Assembly: GCA_944470555.2 (NCBI GenBank) | Contig: OX104134.1 | Coordinates: forward strand, 109,114,701 to 109,178,700 | Direction of reading: 5' to 3' | DNA: 64,000 nucleotides | From: Heterobilharzia americana | Lineage: Eukaryota > Platyhelminthes > Trematoda > Strigeidida > Schistosomatidae | Shown: in pieces, positions 37,298 through 47,700 of the stretch | How positions within the stretch are numbered: position 1 is the stretch's first letter | Layout: every line of letters begins with the position of its first letter | Translations under genes and position numbers: made by a program | The notes under the pieces: generated by a model | Told to the model about the DNA's origin: nothing | Databases searched by the model: none | Seen by the model: only the letters and a program-made list of their open reading frames with translations

Positions 37298-37490
37298 ATC
37301 TGACATCTGTTGGAGAATCACTGGAAACCTGGGAGCACTGGACAGCTGTTTCGTCCTAGTGTGAGACTGCTAAGCAGTATACACCCACGACCCCGTCAAG
37401 GATCAAACTCAAGACCTTCAAGTTTCACGGTGAACACGTTAACCATTCAGGCACTGGCTTTGAATTCAATGGTCCACAGGTACCACAGTC
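37298..37490 (-). repeat. tRNA-derived SINE (second family), minus orientation
   Basis: In plus-strand coordinates it runs TCTGACATCTGTTGGAG, GGGAGCACTGGACAGCTG, TTTCGTCCTAGTGTGAG, CACCCACGACCC, then the inverted head ACGTTAACCATTCAGGCAC and AATTCAATGGTCCA. It is one of the better preserved copies. Confidence 0.7.
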
Positions 37491-38569
37491 TTAATTTAGC
37501 ATCCGCTTCACTTCCAAGTGGTTGGCACTACTGGTCATGACGTGTCCAGCACTTCCAGTTTTTCACCAGTTCTTCGACTGATTTCAATCGGTGATGAATA
37601 CTACCTTAAAATATTAAGAACCTAACAAAGTAATTTTTTGTCCCGTAATGGAATCAGCAGAAAACCACAGAAAAAAACATAGGGGAATGGAAGGCTATAT
37701 CAACCTAATTAGCTAGTGCATAGCACCGTTCATCCTTTAAACAGTGACAAGTCGAGCCCTTAACCATAATTTTTCGTTACGGACATGTTACTGTTCCATT
37801 CCATTTCTCTCGTCATCGCATCTTCATCAAGCTCCAGTTCTAATCATTTTATATATATATATGGACTGGTTACAAAAATAAAACCACATATGCTGCTAAA
37901 AAACACCAGTGATAAGTAGGAGTAAACAGACATAATTGAGGGTATCTCAGACAAAAGTGAGTTAGTCAACAGATTTCAAGATCTCGATAGACTAAAATCT
38001 GAAAATACCTACTCCAAATAATGAACACTCATATACAATATGAGGATGCATAAACATTTAGACTGCACTTAGCTTGCTTCATTTTTATCATTTCTATATG
38101 TAACTTTTGGCACCTGAATAAAATTCTTTGGTCACACTTTGTATATTTTGTGCAAGCCAAAAAAATTCTAAAATTTTCTCGCTGTATAAATGAAATATTG
38201 GTGATAGTAATTCTGAGTGACCGCTGTTGAGTAGATACAGCAAATTAAGTTAGCACGTTAGCATGATGAACCTATTATTTGACGACGTGAATAATCATAA
38301 CATCCTAAATTACTACACTTTGGTTATATTTTCATAATGGCGCAAAACAACAGTGATACTTACATTGGTTTCGTCATTGGAGAAGTTTTTAATTGAGTGA
38401 TACAAGCCGAATATCCGATTTGCGTAAATTATCGCGATGCAGAAGACCTGACGGTAAGTTAATTAAGCTTCGGTTACTAAGGTGATAGATGGATATGAAT
38501 ACAGTATCTACTATATAATGCAAGTGCACTACTCATAAACTTCACTTTGATGGTACGGCTGAAATAAAT

Positions 38570-39870
38570 GCTATCATTTTTCATGGGGCAGATATTGTGG
38601 CAGTGTCTAACTAAGAGAGGAGTGTCGAACAAGTATATAATGCCTATTAGTGTTTTTTACTCGAACTCATGCAACTGTATAAATAATTATGGAGACTTGT
38701 CATTTGAAGTGATGGCTGCTAATGGTTTCCGACAAGGGTGCCTACTGTCAATGTTCCTATTCAACTTCAATGTTCGTGCATTACTGAACATAACCTCCGA
38801 CTTAGTAGAGATTGATCTGCTTCCTTAAGGGTATCTAATTGACTCAGAGTACTCAGACGACGTCGTACTGCTATGTGAAGATGATTGCAAAAGGTAAGGT
38901 CTTTTTAAAGCCTTGAGTGAAAAGTTAGGCCTGTTTGGCAAGGGTTGTGCACCTGTCAGTTACAAGACGGTGCTTCAGGACTGGTCGACAAGTACTCCTT
39001 GGACAATATTAGAAAGTTATGTATTGGAATGGGTCGATGATCACTTCTCTAACTTGGAGGTTTTTCTAAGTTCCGAAGTGCTTGTTAATGACAAATTCTC
39101 AGCTTGGATTCTGAGGCCTGCTTTTCATTTTCCAACACGCATCAGCTCTTCAACCACCTGGTGTGATATTCAACTACCCACTACATTGTAGTTCATCTTG
39201 TTTTGTTATGCATCTTCAAGGGATAGCTGTTAAAATTAGATGCGAACAGACTGCAGATTTTTGACCAAAGATGTATTCGTAGCATTGCTAAAGAATTGTG
39301 GAATCACCATGTTAGGAATGCTGAGGTCGGGTGAAACGTACTATGCAAGACTGACAATTCGGTGGATGATGCTGTGAACCTACAATGACTGAAATGGCTT
39401 AGACACGTGTTGTGCATGCCAAGTCACCGCCAACCTTGACACGCAATGCTCATATTGGTTCGATTAGTTTGCGAGAGTGCCTCAGGTATCAAGTTGAAGA
39501 TTTTCACCAGTCCATTGGGTCTGACTTTTGATGTGGACCGTGTGGAGAGTAATAGGCTGTGTTTGAAGTTCCCGAAACTATAGGGAACAATAGTTGGGGA
39601 CTATCGGTACCATGGCTGAAAAGCAGTCAGAATGATGCAAATATATCCACTCTTTGATGTCTTCTAAAACTTGGACATTCTCACTAACATTTATCGTCAT
39701 ATGGTTTCCCCTCCCATACACTTTTGCCTACTTTGATATGTCTTTTGCTAACCACTTGATCTCCGTATACTGCTATGAAGTCTGGCAATTGAACTGAATC
39801 ACTTGCGTGCAGGTTCCACGCTGATCTCTTCCCTCTGTTTTTGTTGTATGTGATGTTACTGTATGGCATT
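38570..39870 (+). pseudogene. Decayed non-LTR retrotransposon, RT to 3' end
   Basis: The plus strand reads ANGFRQGCLLSMFLFNFNVR (RT motif with RQGCxLSP), a stop, then SEYSDDVVLLCEDD, where YSDD replaces the usual YADD. It continues FGKGCAPVSYKTVLQDWSTS and, after frameshifts, FDQRCIRSIAKELW, RHVLCMPSHRQP and a tail region. This is the C-terminal half of a CR1/RTE-type RT protein with the post-RT segment typical of schistosome elements. The 5' part is missing and several stops are present. Confidence 0.8.
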
Positions 39871-40929
39871 TAACGACAAAAATTCCACTCATCACTGAAA
39901 TAAACTTGCCCACGAAATAGTTTATCAAAGTACGGCGTTATAAGGAACATACATCAATTTACTGACTCAGAAAAATGAGTGGTTTTCTGCTTAGGTCAAG
40001 TACCACAAAAGTTCAAAGGGGAATTTAAAGGCTTAACACAAAAAGCTGTTACTAATGTGTGAAGAATATCTGCTTCCGAATCGACTTCTTTCCTTTTCAA
40101 GGGCTCTAGATTTTACTCTTGGTGGTAACAGCCATTCAGCCTACATATACATCCACTAATCATCCTATCATACTTTAAAAACTTACATGGATAAGAATTT
40201 ACCGAACCATGAGATTAACCTCATCAGTCGAACAAAGGAAAAATTTCCGCCTAATGGATAGACAATAGAAAAGACAAAGAAAACAAATAGAATGACAGCA
40301 GTCTGACTGGACAACGCTTTTTAATAAAAAGATGTCAGTTACACTAAAGGCGAAGAAAATGTCCTGCCAAAAACCTTTCTATTGACCTGGAATGAAGCAA
40401 GTATGCTTGTCTGTCCCTTTTTTCGTGTCGGTGATGTATTTATGACCATTATTGATCTTTTACTGTTTACTAGTTTAGATATTTCCAAATACATGTTTAA
40501 CATTAATGCATCAACATATATGGGAACAAATAAGAATGACAAAGTTCATGACCTAATCAACTAATTGAGGGAACAAGTAAAAACCTCTTTTTAGAGTGAA
40601 AGACCAGACTATAAAAATGGTCGGTAGACACAAAGAAAACAATGCAACATAATAATGGTGCAGCAGTATGACTACAGTTCTAGGTGGTAGGGAATCTGAT
40701 AAAGGAGGAGAAAAACAAAGGTGGTCGGCTTAGTGCATGAAATAATGGTCGAACATCCACTGGGAAATACGTATACCAAAATAGTGTAAAAGGATGTGCT
40801 TAAAGCCATAATTAAAGTGTAATGCAACAAAGTGAAAATAATGAGAATATGAATAATGTTTGAGAATAGTTTTGTCAGACAGTAAGATGAAAAGATAAAA
40901 CAGTAAATAAAATAATAGGAAGACAATCA

Positions 40930-41200
40930 TTCACCAAGGGAATGAAAAATGAATCATCAACTCTGTTTGTACCCATACGTTTAGTTTCGGTCGGCAAACT
41001 GCTACTGGTTCTGCATAACACAGTAATCTACTGTTTCTCTTTCGATTTATAACTCTGAAAGCCATGTTTGAGTTGTTAGTTCGACCTGTATCGAGGATGC
41101 ACCTACCAATGGCACTGCTTCGCACCTCTCAGTGACAAGCTTCTCGGTATATGTTCAGAGATTCCTTAAGTAAGGACACTCCGCGGTCTTCTGACATACA
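40930..41200 (-). pseudogene. Penelope-like C-terminal fragment, minus orientation
   Basis: The minus-strand frame reads SSAIGRCILDTGRTNNSNMA, FRVINRKRNSRLLCYAEPVA and ends LMIHFSFPW before a stop. Upstream, ISEHIPRSL in another frame marks the end of the GIY-YIG domain. It stands head to head with the plus-strand PLE that begins about 200 bp away. Downstream 3' sequence probably runs to about 40600. Confidence 0.75.
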
Positions 41201-41399
41201 TGTTATTGTAAAAACAAGTAAATATAAGGATAAAACTGTAATCAATACAAGGAAGTCGCATATTCAAAATTAGTTTCTCCGAGCATGTTTTTTGTATCAC
41301 AGACAACTGTTTATTTCGCAGTTGGGTAAGTTAGTGCAATCCATGCATTCAGTCGATAAATATTTTGTGAACTCAGTTCATCACCTGATGAACCGGTCC

Positions 41400-42640
41400 C
41401 TTTAAAATACGGTTGTTTCAACCAGTTTATCATTCGCAACATTTTATGTACGGATTGGTTGAAAGATACCATTGAAGTTCTTGATTGTCTTACTGATGTT
41501 AATGTCAGAGATAAGAAAGTGTACTCTTTTAATGTCAACTCTTTATTTACAAATGTACTCCTAACGAAAACATTTATTATTCCTTGTGTTTATACATCCT
41601 CAAATTATCATTCTTTCCCTACTTCTCGGATGCATTTGCAACAGGTAAGACATATTGAACTGGTGACTCAAGATTTAATCAGTATTGTCACATTCAATAG
41701 AAGGTATGTTGGTGATATCATTGTAATGTGTGACAGATGAAGATGCCGCGGCCTTGTTAAAAAGGCTTAATACCGTACAAGATCATATCAGCTTGACATA
41801 GGAGGAAGAAAATGATCATCGACTTGCATTTCTTGTTATACTCTTGTGCAGGAAGGAAGATGGATCTGTCAGATGATCAATCTATAGAAAGCCTATTTGG
41901 ATGGGACAGTACTTGAGTTTCTACAGCCTTTGCTCAATTAAATATAAGAGGGACTTAGTAAGATGCTTACTTAATAGGATCTAACGTATTTGTACATCTG
42001 ATACAATGGATGTTAAGAGATAATTTTGGACAGACACACTTATGGAAAACGGATATCTATTACAGTTTGTGAACCGTTGTAGAAAACAGCTGACTTCAAA
42101 GCCTATAACTTTCACGGTCGCGAAGGAGGAAATATTTCTTAAAGTACCTTACAGAGGGGAAACGAGTAGTATGATAGTGAAACACAGATTAAAATCTGTT
42201 ATCAGTAAAACATACTACTTAGCTTCGATTATTGTTGTTGAGGCAACAAAACACCTGCTTCGCCAGAAACCTCAATCTCGCATAAATGATTATAAAACAC
42301 TCCCCTGTGTTTACCGATTTACATGGATATGTGGGCGCACATATATAAGGAGCAGTAATCGTACTATGCAGGCTAGGGTGCGCGAACATATAGCTAAATG
42401 GGTTGAAAAGTAATTTAACAAACAAACATTGATAAGTGCAGGTGACAGAGATCCATCATCATCTATAGCAAAACATATCATTGAAATGAATCACAAATTT
42501 AATACGAAAACAGCCTTCAAGATATTACACAAAAATAATCAGAGGCGCTTACTGAAGTTTGCCGAAGCGTTAGCCATTCGTAAACTTTAGCCCCCGCTGT
42601 GCGTACAAAAACAATTTGTTGTTTATGATTTGACTATCTA
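41400..42640 (+). pseudogene. Penelope-like element with internal deletion
   Basis: RT motif A reads KVYSFNVNSLFTNVLL, with Asn where the catalytic Asp is expected. Motif B is missing and the YVDD box reads RRYVGDIIVMC, so about 60 residues between A and C are deleted. The thumb and linker follow (EENDHRLAFL, SIYRKPIWMGQYLSFYSLCS, NGYLLQFVNRC). A 123-codon frame (42042-42413) ends in the endonuclease, CVYRFTWICGRTYIRSS with RVREH, where YIG has become YIR. The C-terminus (SSIAKHIIEMNHKF, FAEALAIRKL, LCVQKQFV) reaches about 42620. Confidence 0.85.
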
Positions 42641-42667
42641 AGATAGACGTTGTTTAGCAGAATACGG

Positions 42668-42731
42668 TTTGTACTGGGTGATGATTGAAAGTATGATGAA
42701 AATCTGGACCGCAGCCGGATTTGAACCACCA
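42668..42731 (-). repeat. Truncated third-family SINE 3' end
   Basis: TACTGGGTGATGATTGAAAG, GATGAAAATCTGGACCGC and GGATTTGAACC match the inverted-repeat SINE copies starting at 42893. The copy stops at the exact left boundary of the long inverted repeat. Confidence 0.6.
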
Positions 42732-43306
42732 CAATATATTTCGAATGCTCTGATCACATATTCACTTGTCGAGTCAATTTATATATGAAAATGAAAGGTC
42801 AAATATAATGAATATGAAAAGGTTGTGACACTAGTCTTCGTAATATAATCAGATCAGTATTACCTAAGTAAATTAAGTGAAACAACAAATCTGTACTGGG
42901 TGATGATTGAAGGTGAGATGAGAATCTTGACCGCGGTTGGATTCGAACCGGTGACCACCGGGTCACCTGCCTGGTGCTCTATCAGCTGAGCTGACCTTGG
43001 TGAGTGAAGTGGAGTAGAATTCTGGTCAGTAGTCGGACCTCGTAGGTCAGTTGACAGAGCACCGGGCCGGTAACCCCGTGATCGCTGGTTCGAGTCCTGC
43101 CAGGGTCCAGATTTTCATCTCACCTTCAATCATCACCCAGTACAAATTTTTTGCTTCACTTAATTTACTTAGGTAATACTTATCTGAATATATTACGAAG
43201 ACTAGTGTCACAACCTTTTCATATTCATTATATTTGACCTTTCATTTTCATACATAAATTGATTCGACGAGTGAATGTATGTGATCAGAGCGTTCGAAAT
43301 ATATTG
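42732..43306. repeat. Long inverted repeat carrying a third tRNA-like SINE
   Basis: Arms 42732-42996 and 43045-43306 are reverse complements around a 48-base centre. The outer 165 or so bases of each arm are about 95% alike by eye and are not SINE sequence; the inner 100 bases are a tRNA-like SINE (GGTTCGAATCC / GGTTCGAGTCC box B, tail CACCTTCAATCATCACCCAG) and are more diverged. A truncated copy of the same SINE tail (42668-42731) abuts the left arm exactly at its outer edge. The structure could form a hairpin of about 260 bp. Confidence 0.8.
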
Positions 43307-43665
43307 CGCAAATGCATCACATTTTTCAGATAATCTTTGTCTTATAACGGCGTTATCAAAATTTCTCATTCTCGATTTTAAGTAGTTTTCAATGAAATTC
43401 ATTGGATATTCCTTATTCAACAAATGTTTTTTGGATTATTTGTTTAGAACATGACCTGGTTGCCCTTAAACGCAAAGTCATGACCAGATTACCTTTATAA
43501 TCGATGGAACAAGATCTCATAAATGTTAAATACTGACCGGTTCCTATAGGCTTAAAATAAACTGTATGTGGGATCAGATCATCTTGATTTCTTTTAATAC
43601 TCAAATACGAAAAAATTATTCCATCAAGCCTTTCATGTTCACATATGAATTCCACGTTTGAACAA
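43240..43665 (-). pseudogene. Penelope-like fragment (RT thumb and linker), minus orientation
   Basis: On the minus strand a frame reads EFICEHERLDGIIFSYLSIK, HTVYFKPIGTGQYLTF and SIDYKGNLVMTLRLRATRSC, the PLE segment around YRKPTWTGQY. A frameshift follows, then a NEYPMNFIENYLKSR-like stretch matching NGYP-x-x-FI. Its lower-coordinate end runs into the right arm of the long inverted repeat at 43306. Confidence 0.75.
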
Positions 43666-44274
43666 ACTTAAGTGAAACCCCTGAGTGGATTCTTTGCTTG
43701 GTTTTCCCTCTAATATCCACATATATCTGGCTGTAAATCAAGAAGATGAAAAGTGTTATTATTATTGCTATTGTTATTACTACTACCAATAATGTAGTTG
43801 CTATAGCTTGGAGCTATGTATAGTTGATGTGCAGAGAAAAGAACATATAAGCTTTAGCTTAACAATGACTACAAACTTAGCTAAACAAACGTTAGTTGAT
43901 TCCTGTGTCCATGTAGGACTATGGCTATAGCAGACACGTAAAATGTCTGTTTGTCGTTCGAGTCATTTACATGACAAACATGAGTGATTGTCTTTGTCGG
44001 GATATTTGGAGACCAATAGGGAATCGAGAAATAAAACCATTTTAGAGTTGTTTATTTGGTATTTATCACACAGGGATAAAGTATTATTTATTTGATTAGC
44101 GGAACATAGGAATCACCTAAAATAGACTGATAGACCTCAATAAGATCAATAAACTTTAAAAAACTCGGTCGAAGTGCGCTTAGTTAAATGCATAAGTAAT
44201 AGAGCAAAAAAGGCTTAGTAATAGTGAAGAAAATTCACGACTAGAAATTAGACACGTCAAGAATATCTTGGCTA

Positions 44275-44760
44275 TCATTAATTATCGACCTAAATTCATC
44301 AATAAATTCACAAAAAATTGAAAGAAAAATATTAGCAGTAGTGATACAAGTGTTATTATTAATAATTCTACGAATAATGGTGACAAGGTTGACAGAGAAT
44401 TCAAAGCCTCCACTATGTTTCCATACAAAGAAGGCACTTGAGAAGGGTTACGAAGAATTCTCAGTAAAACTGGAATTAAAGTATCATTTAAAACAACAAA
44501 GTCGCTGAGGAACAAGCTTTTTAGGTTAAAAGATCCCACTGATGCAATCGGGCAAAATAATATGGTTTATCAAATCCTTTGGAATGACTGCGAAGTCAAA
44601 TACATAGGTCAAAATAGTTAACCAGGGTCAGTTAGAATGACAGTAAAGCTAAATCAAGATTAGTAGATCCTGACATGACATTTGGAAGAAAGCTCGGCTA
44701 TAGCTATGCGCACAATTACATAGTCACATAATAGGATGGGTAAAACAACAGTATTAAAAA
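44275..44760 (+). pseudogene. Penelope-like GIY-YIG fragment of a second subfamily
   Basis: The plus strand reads YKEGT, a stop, then GLRRILSKTGIKVSF, SLRNKLFRLKDPTDA and NMVYQILWNDCEVKYIGQNS before another stop and SVRMTVKLNQD. This is a GIY-YIG endonuclease with its upstream linker (K-x-K-D-P ... VY-x-I-x-C ... YIGQ), differing from the CSCG-type fragments elsewhere in the window. No RT sequence is recognisable upstream. Confidence 0.65.
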
Positions 44761-47700
44761 TTAGTTGGGTGGGGGGAGAGATTGATAACTGAATCTTTGT
44801 TTGTTGAATCAACGCAAAATGCATATAACAGAAATAATTCTACACCCATCCTTGACATACGGAAGATTCGACTACCCTGTCGCAAAGAAGGAGAGAGTAT
44901 CAGAACTTTATAAACTATGTCTCGAATTTACAGAGTTACCTGATATGAATATATCCAACAATTTGTGTCCAGAACTTTGTCCGGTAAATGATACTGTTTC
45001 ACTGTATGGCGTTTCTAGTAAACAGACGAAAATGAAATGGTATAGGTTTGTAGGTTTAGAATATTCAAAGGGATAACTTTTTCATGAGAATACACTGGAA
45101 ACGCTTTATTACTTTTTCATCTTATATACAAGATTGTGTTATCTTCAGCATTTTAAGATAGAATATGCTGTTAATTTGCACCTGTTTACTTTTTTATTTC
45201 CAAAACGGGACAATTTTTTCTTAAAGTGAATATGAACTTTTTAAGGCTGTTTAAAAGTGTGCCACATGTTAGGGAAACAGTAGATATGATATAAAATCTC
45301 CATTATTCGAAATATTTCACATGCTTTTTTCTCATTGTCCGTTCAAAACAGGGATGGAAAAATTAAGTATTTGCGAAATGAAGCGAAACTACCGTATATG
45401 ATAGAAACTATTAAGTTTTGTAAAGTTTAGAATGATTTCAAATTGTCAGAAGTGATAAACACACAACAGATGTTTTTGAAGGAACAGCAGTGTCCGAAAT
45501 TCAGTAGTGAAACTGAAGACTATAGACAGGTAAACTTCACTAAAATGAAAATATTACAGCTACACGTCTTCAAACTGGTAACCATGTCACTTTTAAACCA
45601 CTGATTTTCAGTCAGATTCATTCTGATCCTTGATAAATTTTCGTCCATCTTTTCTACATTTCTCTTTTCAACTCATTTTTAGTTCGACAAGTGAATATCA
45701 GTTTGCTTTAAATCCTCCATTATTTTCAGCAAGCCTTGTATCTGTTGTTATTAAGATACTAATTTGACTCTTTCTCTCAGTTTCAGTACCCAAATCTCAA
45801 CTATGGTCATTTTTCAACTCTTATAGTGTTTTCAAGTCTCTGTAATATTTCTGTTAATTCATCACTAATGCAGTCTGAATAAAATAGACTGAAAAGCAAA
45901 AAGCTAGGGCGGATATCTTTTAGTCAGGTAGTTACCTTTCCAACCCAAAACAAACATTGAATTTTATCGCATAACTGTAACTATTTCATGTTCATCAACT
46001 AAGAAAAAAGGATAGATAATACACATACGTCCTGCAACAAACGCAGTAAACTTGATAAGTAAAACTAAACTTTGTGTTAGATATGTGTAGCATTAAGACG
46101 TTTTCTAGCGCCTAGCCCAATATTCGAGACTCAGTCAATAACTGTTGAGCGAAAATATTTCCAAGGATACTGATATATTGCCCAAGAATCCTTTATTACA
46201 ACAGAAAAAGGCTTACCATTTTCTTGTGAGCAAAATCAAATCTATTACTGGTTTGGAAGATTGCAATTAATAATCTGAATTTTCGTTATAGATGGATATT
46301 TAATAGGTATTAAATACTGTTTAGGTTCCTTATTTAGTCGGTTTTAAATTGCAAGCCATTTAGAGCAGAACTGAAACAGACTGCATGGTAGAAATTAACA
46401 CTAGTTACAAGAGCCTGTGACAACAGTACCTGCTTAAAACAGATCCTACCCAAAATGAGCAGATAATATTTGCCACAAGAGTACGTAAAAACTGATTAAA
46501 ATTGAGTCTGCAGTGAGGCAGTGAAAACATTTTATTGACACGGAAAGGTACTCATTTAGATACAGAGTTATTATATGCGCTAATCATTTCTTAGTAAGAC
46601 AAAGCATTCTTCAACAGACTTCACTGAGATTAATATTTCAAATGACTACAGTAAACGCAGTGTATTGCATGGAGTATGATGTGAACATTTCTGCTTATAA
46701 CTCAAATACTGAGAGGAAAGGTGACGAAACTGTTTATAAAAGAAGTATTGTACAAAATAAATGTACAAATAAAATGTATGTCACTGAAATCCTAGGAAAC
46801 ATCTATACTCCATTGCGTTGCGATTGTTTATGCCTTGAAAACACTTTTCAGTATGTTCTGTCATTAGTCAATATTCTAGTCAAACTGAATTCTTCTCACA
46901 CTTCCAGTAGAAAATCTTCTCAAACTTAATGAGTCAAGACTGTTTGTTTTCTCAGGGGAAAATCTCATTCATATGTCACGTAATGCTATTTTTAAAAATA
47001 TATATTACAACAAGCATTAAGGACCATTTAACGTTCAACAATCTGGTGCTCGATTTATGACGATAATAATTTTATGGTTTGTAGTTACCAAGTCTTGTTC
47101 ACATTCCAGATCACTTGAGTAAATTCAACTAAGCTTTCTCAACAGCTCAATACTTCCACATACATTTCAAATGCAAATAATTGTAGAGCAGTTAAAACTA
47201 ACTATGACCCTATTCTCTGTTTAGTCAAGAAGAAAATTATGAACATTGTGGTTTAATTGCCTAAAAGCAGGCACAAACTGCAAAAGCTTGAAACAAAAGT
47301 GGAAAAGACCTAATAAAGTGTTTGCATGGTTACGGAGTCTTATAGATTACTGAGAAGAAATGTTTAATAAATGCAAGATATAAAAGCTTGGAAACAATAA
47401 TTACGGAAATCAGTAAAATCCTTTATTTTACCCTTGGAATCTCAGTGAGTCTTGTCCATTTAACAGGGTAGTATGAAGTATTTTCCGCACACACTTATAA
47501 CCTGACCGTAACAAGACTCAGTTGCTATTTTTACAAGTTAATGGTGCGAAATATTAGTTGCTGGACACATGCATATTCAAATCACTTGCATCTAAGAAGT
47601 GAACTTGAAAACAATATTAAATCATTTGTACTTTTTTTATACTTACTACGAGGAAATTTATCCTCTAATCACCTATCTTCGTTGTCTTAATTACTTCATT

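Noticed and set aside
42042..42413. 123-codon plus-strand frame as a gene
   Set aside because: It is the surviving open segment of a PLE between RT and endonuclease, with YIG mutated to YIR.
43034..43106. Possible tRNA gene (Thr GGT-like) within the right arm of the inverted repeat
   Set aside because: Acceptor, anticodon and T stems each have a mismatch, position 33 is C rather than U, and the sequence continues into a tail shared with other SINE copies. It is a tRNA-derived SINE head.
44801..45076. 91-codon plus-strand frame after a PLE fragment
   Set aside because: It does not continue the PLE C-terminal motifs and matches no family I know; treated as chance or eroded 3' sequence.
46642..46929. 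95-codon plus-strand frame
   Set aside because: No motif, signal peptide or homology could be recognised; treated as chance.
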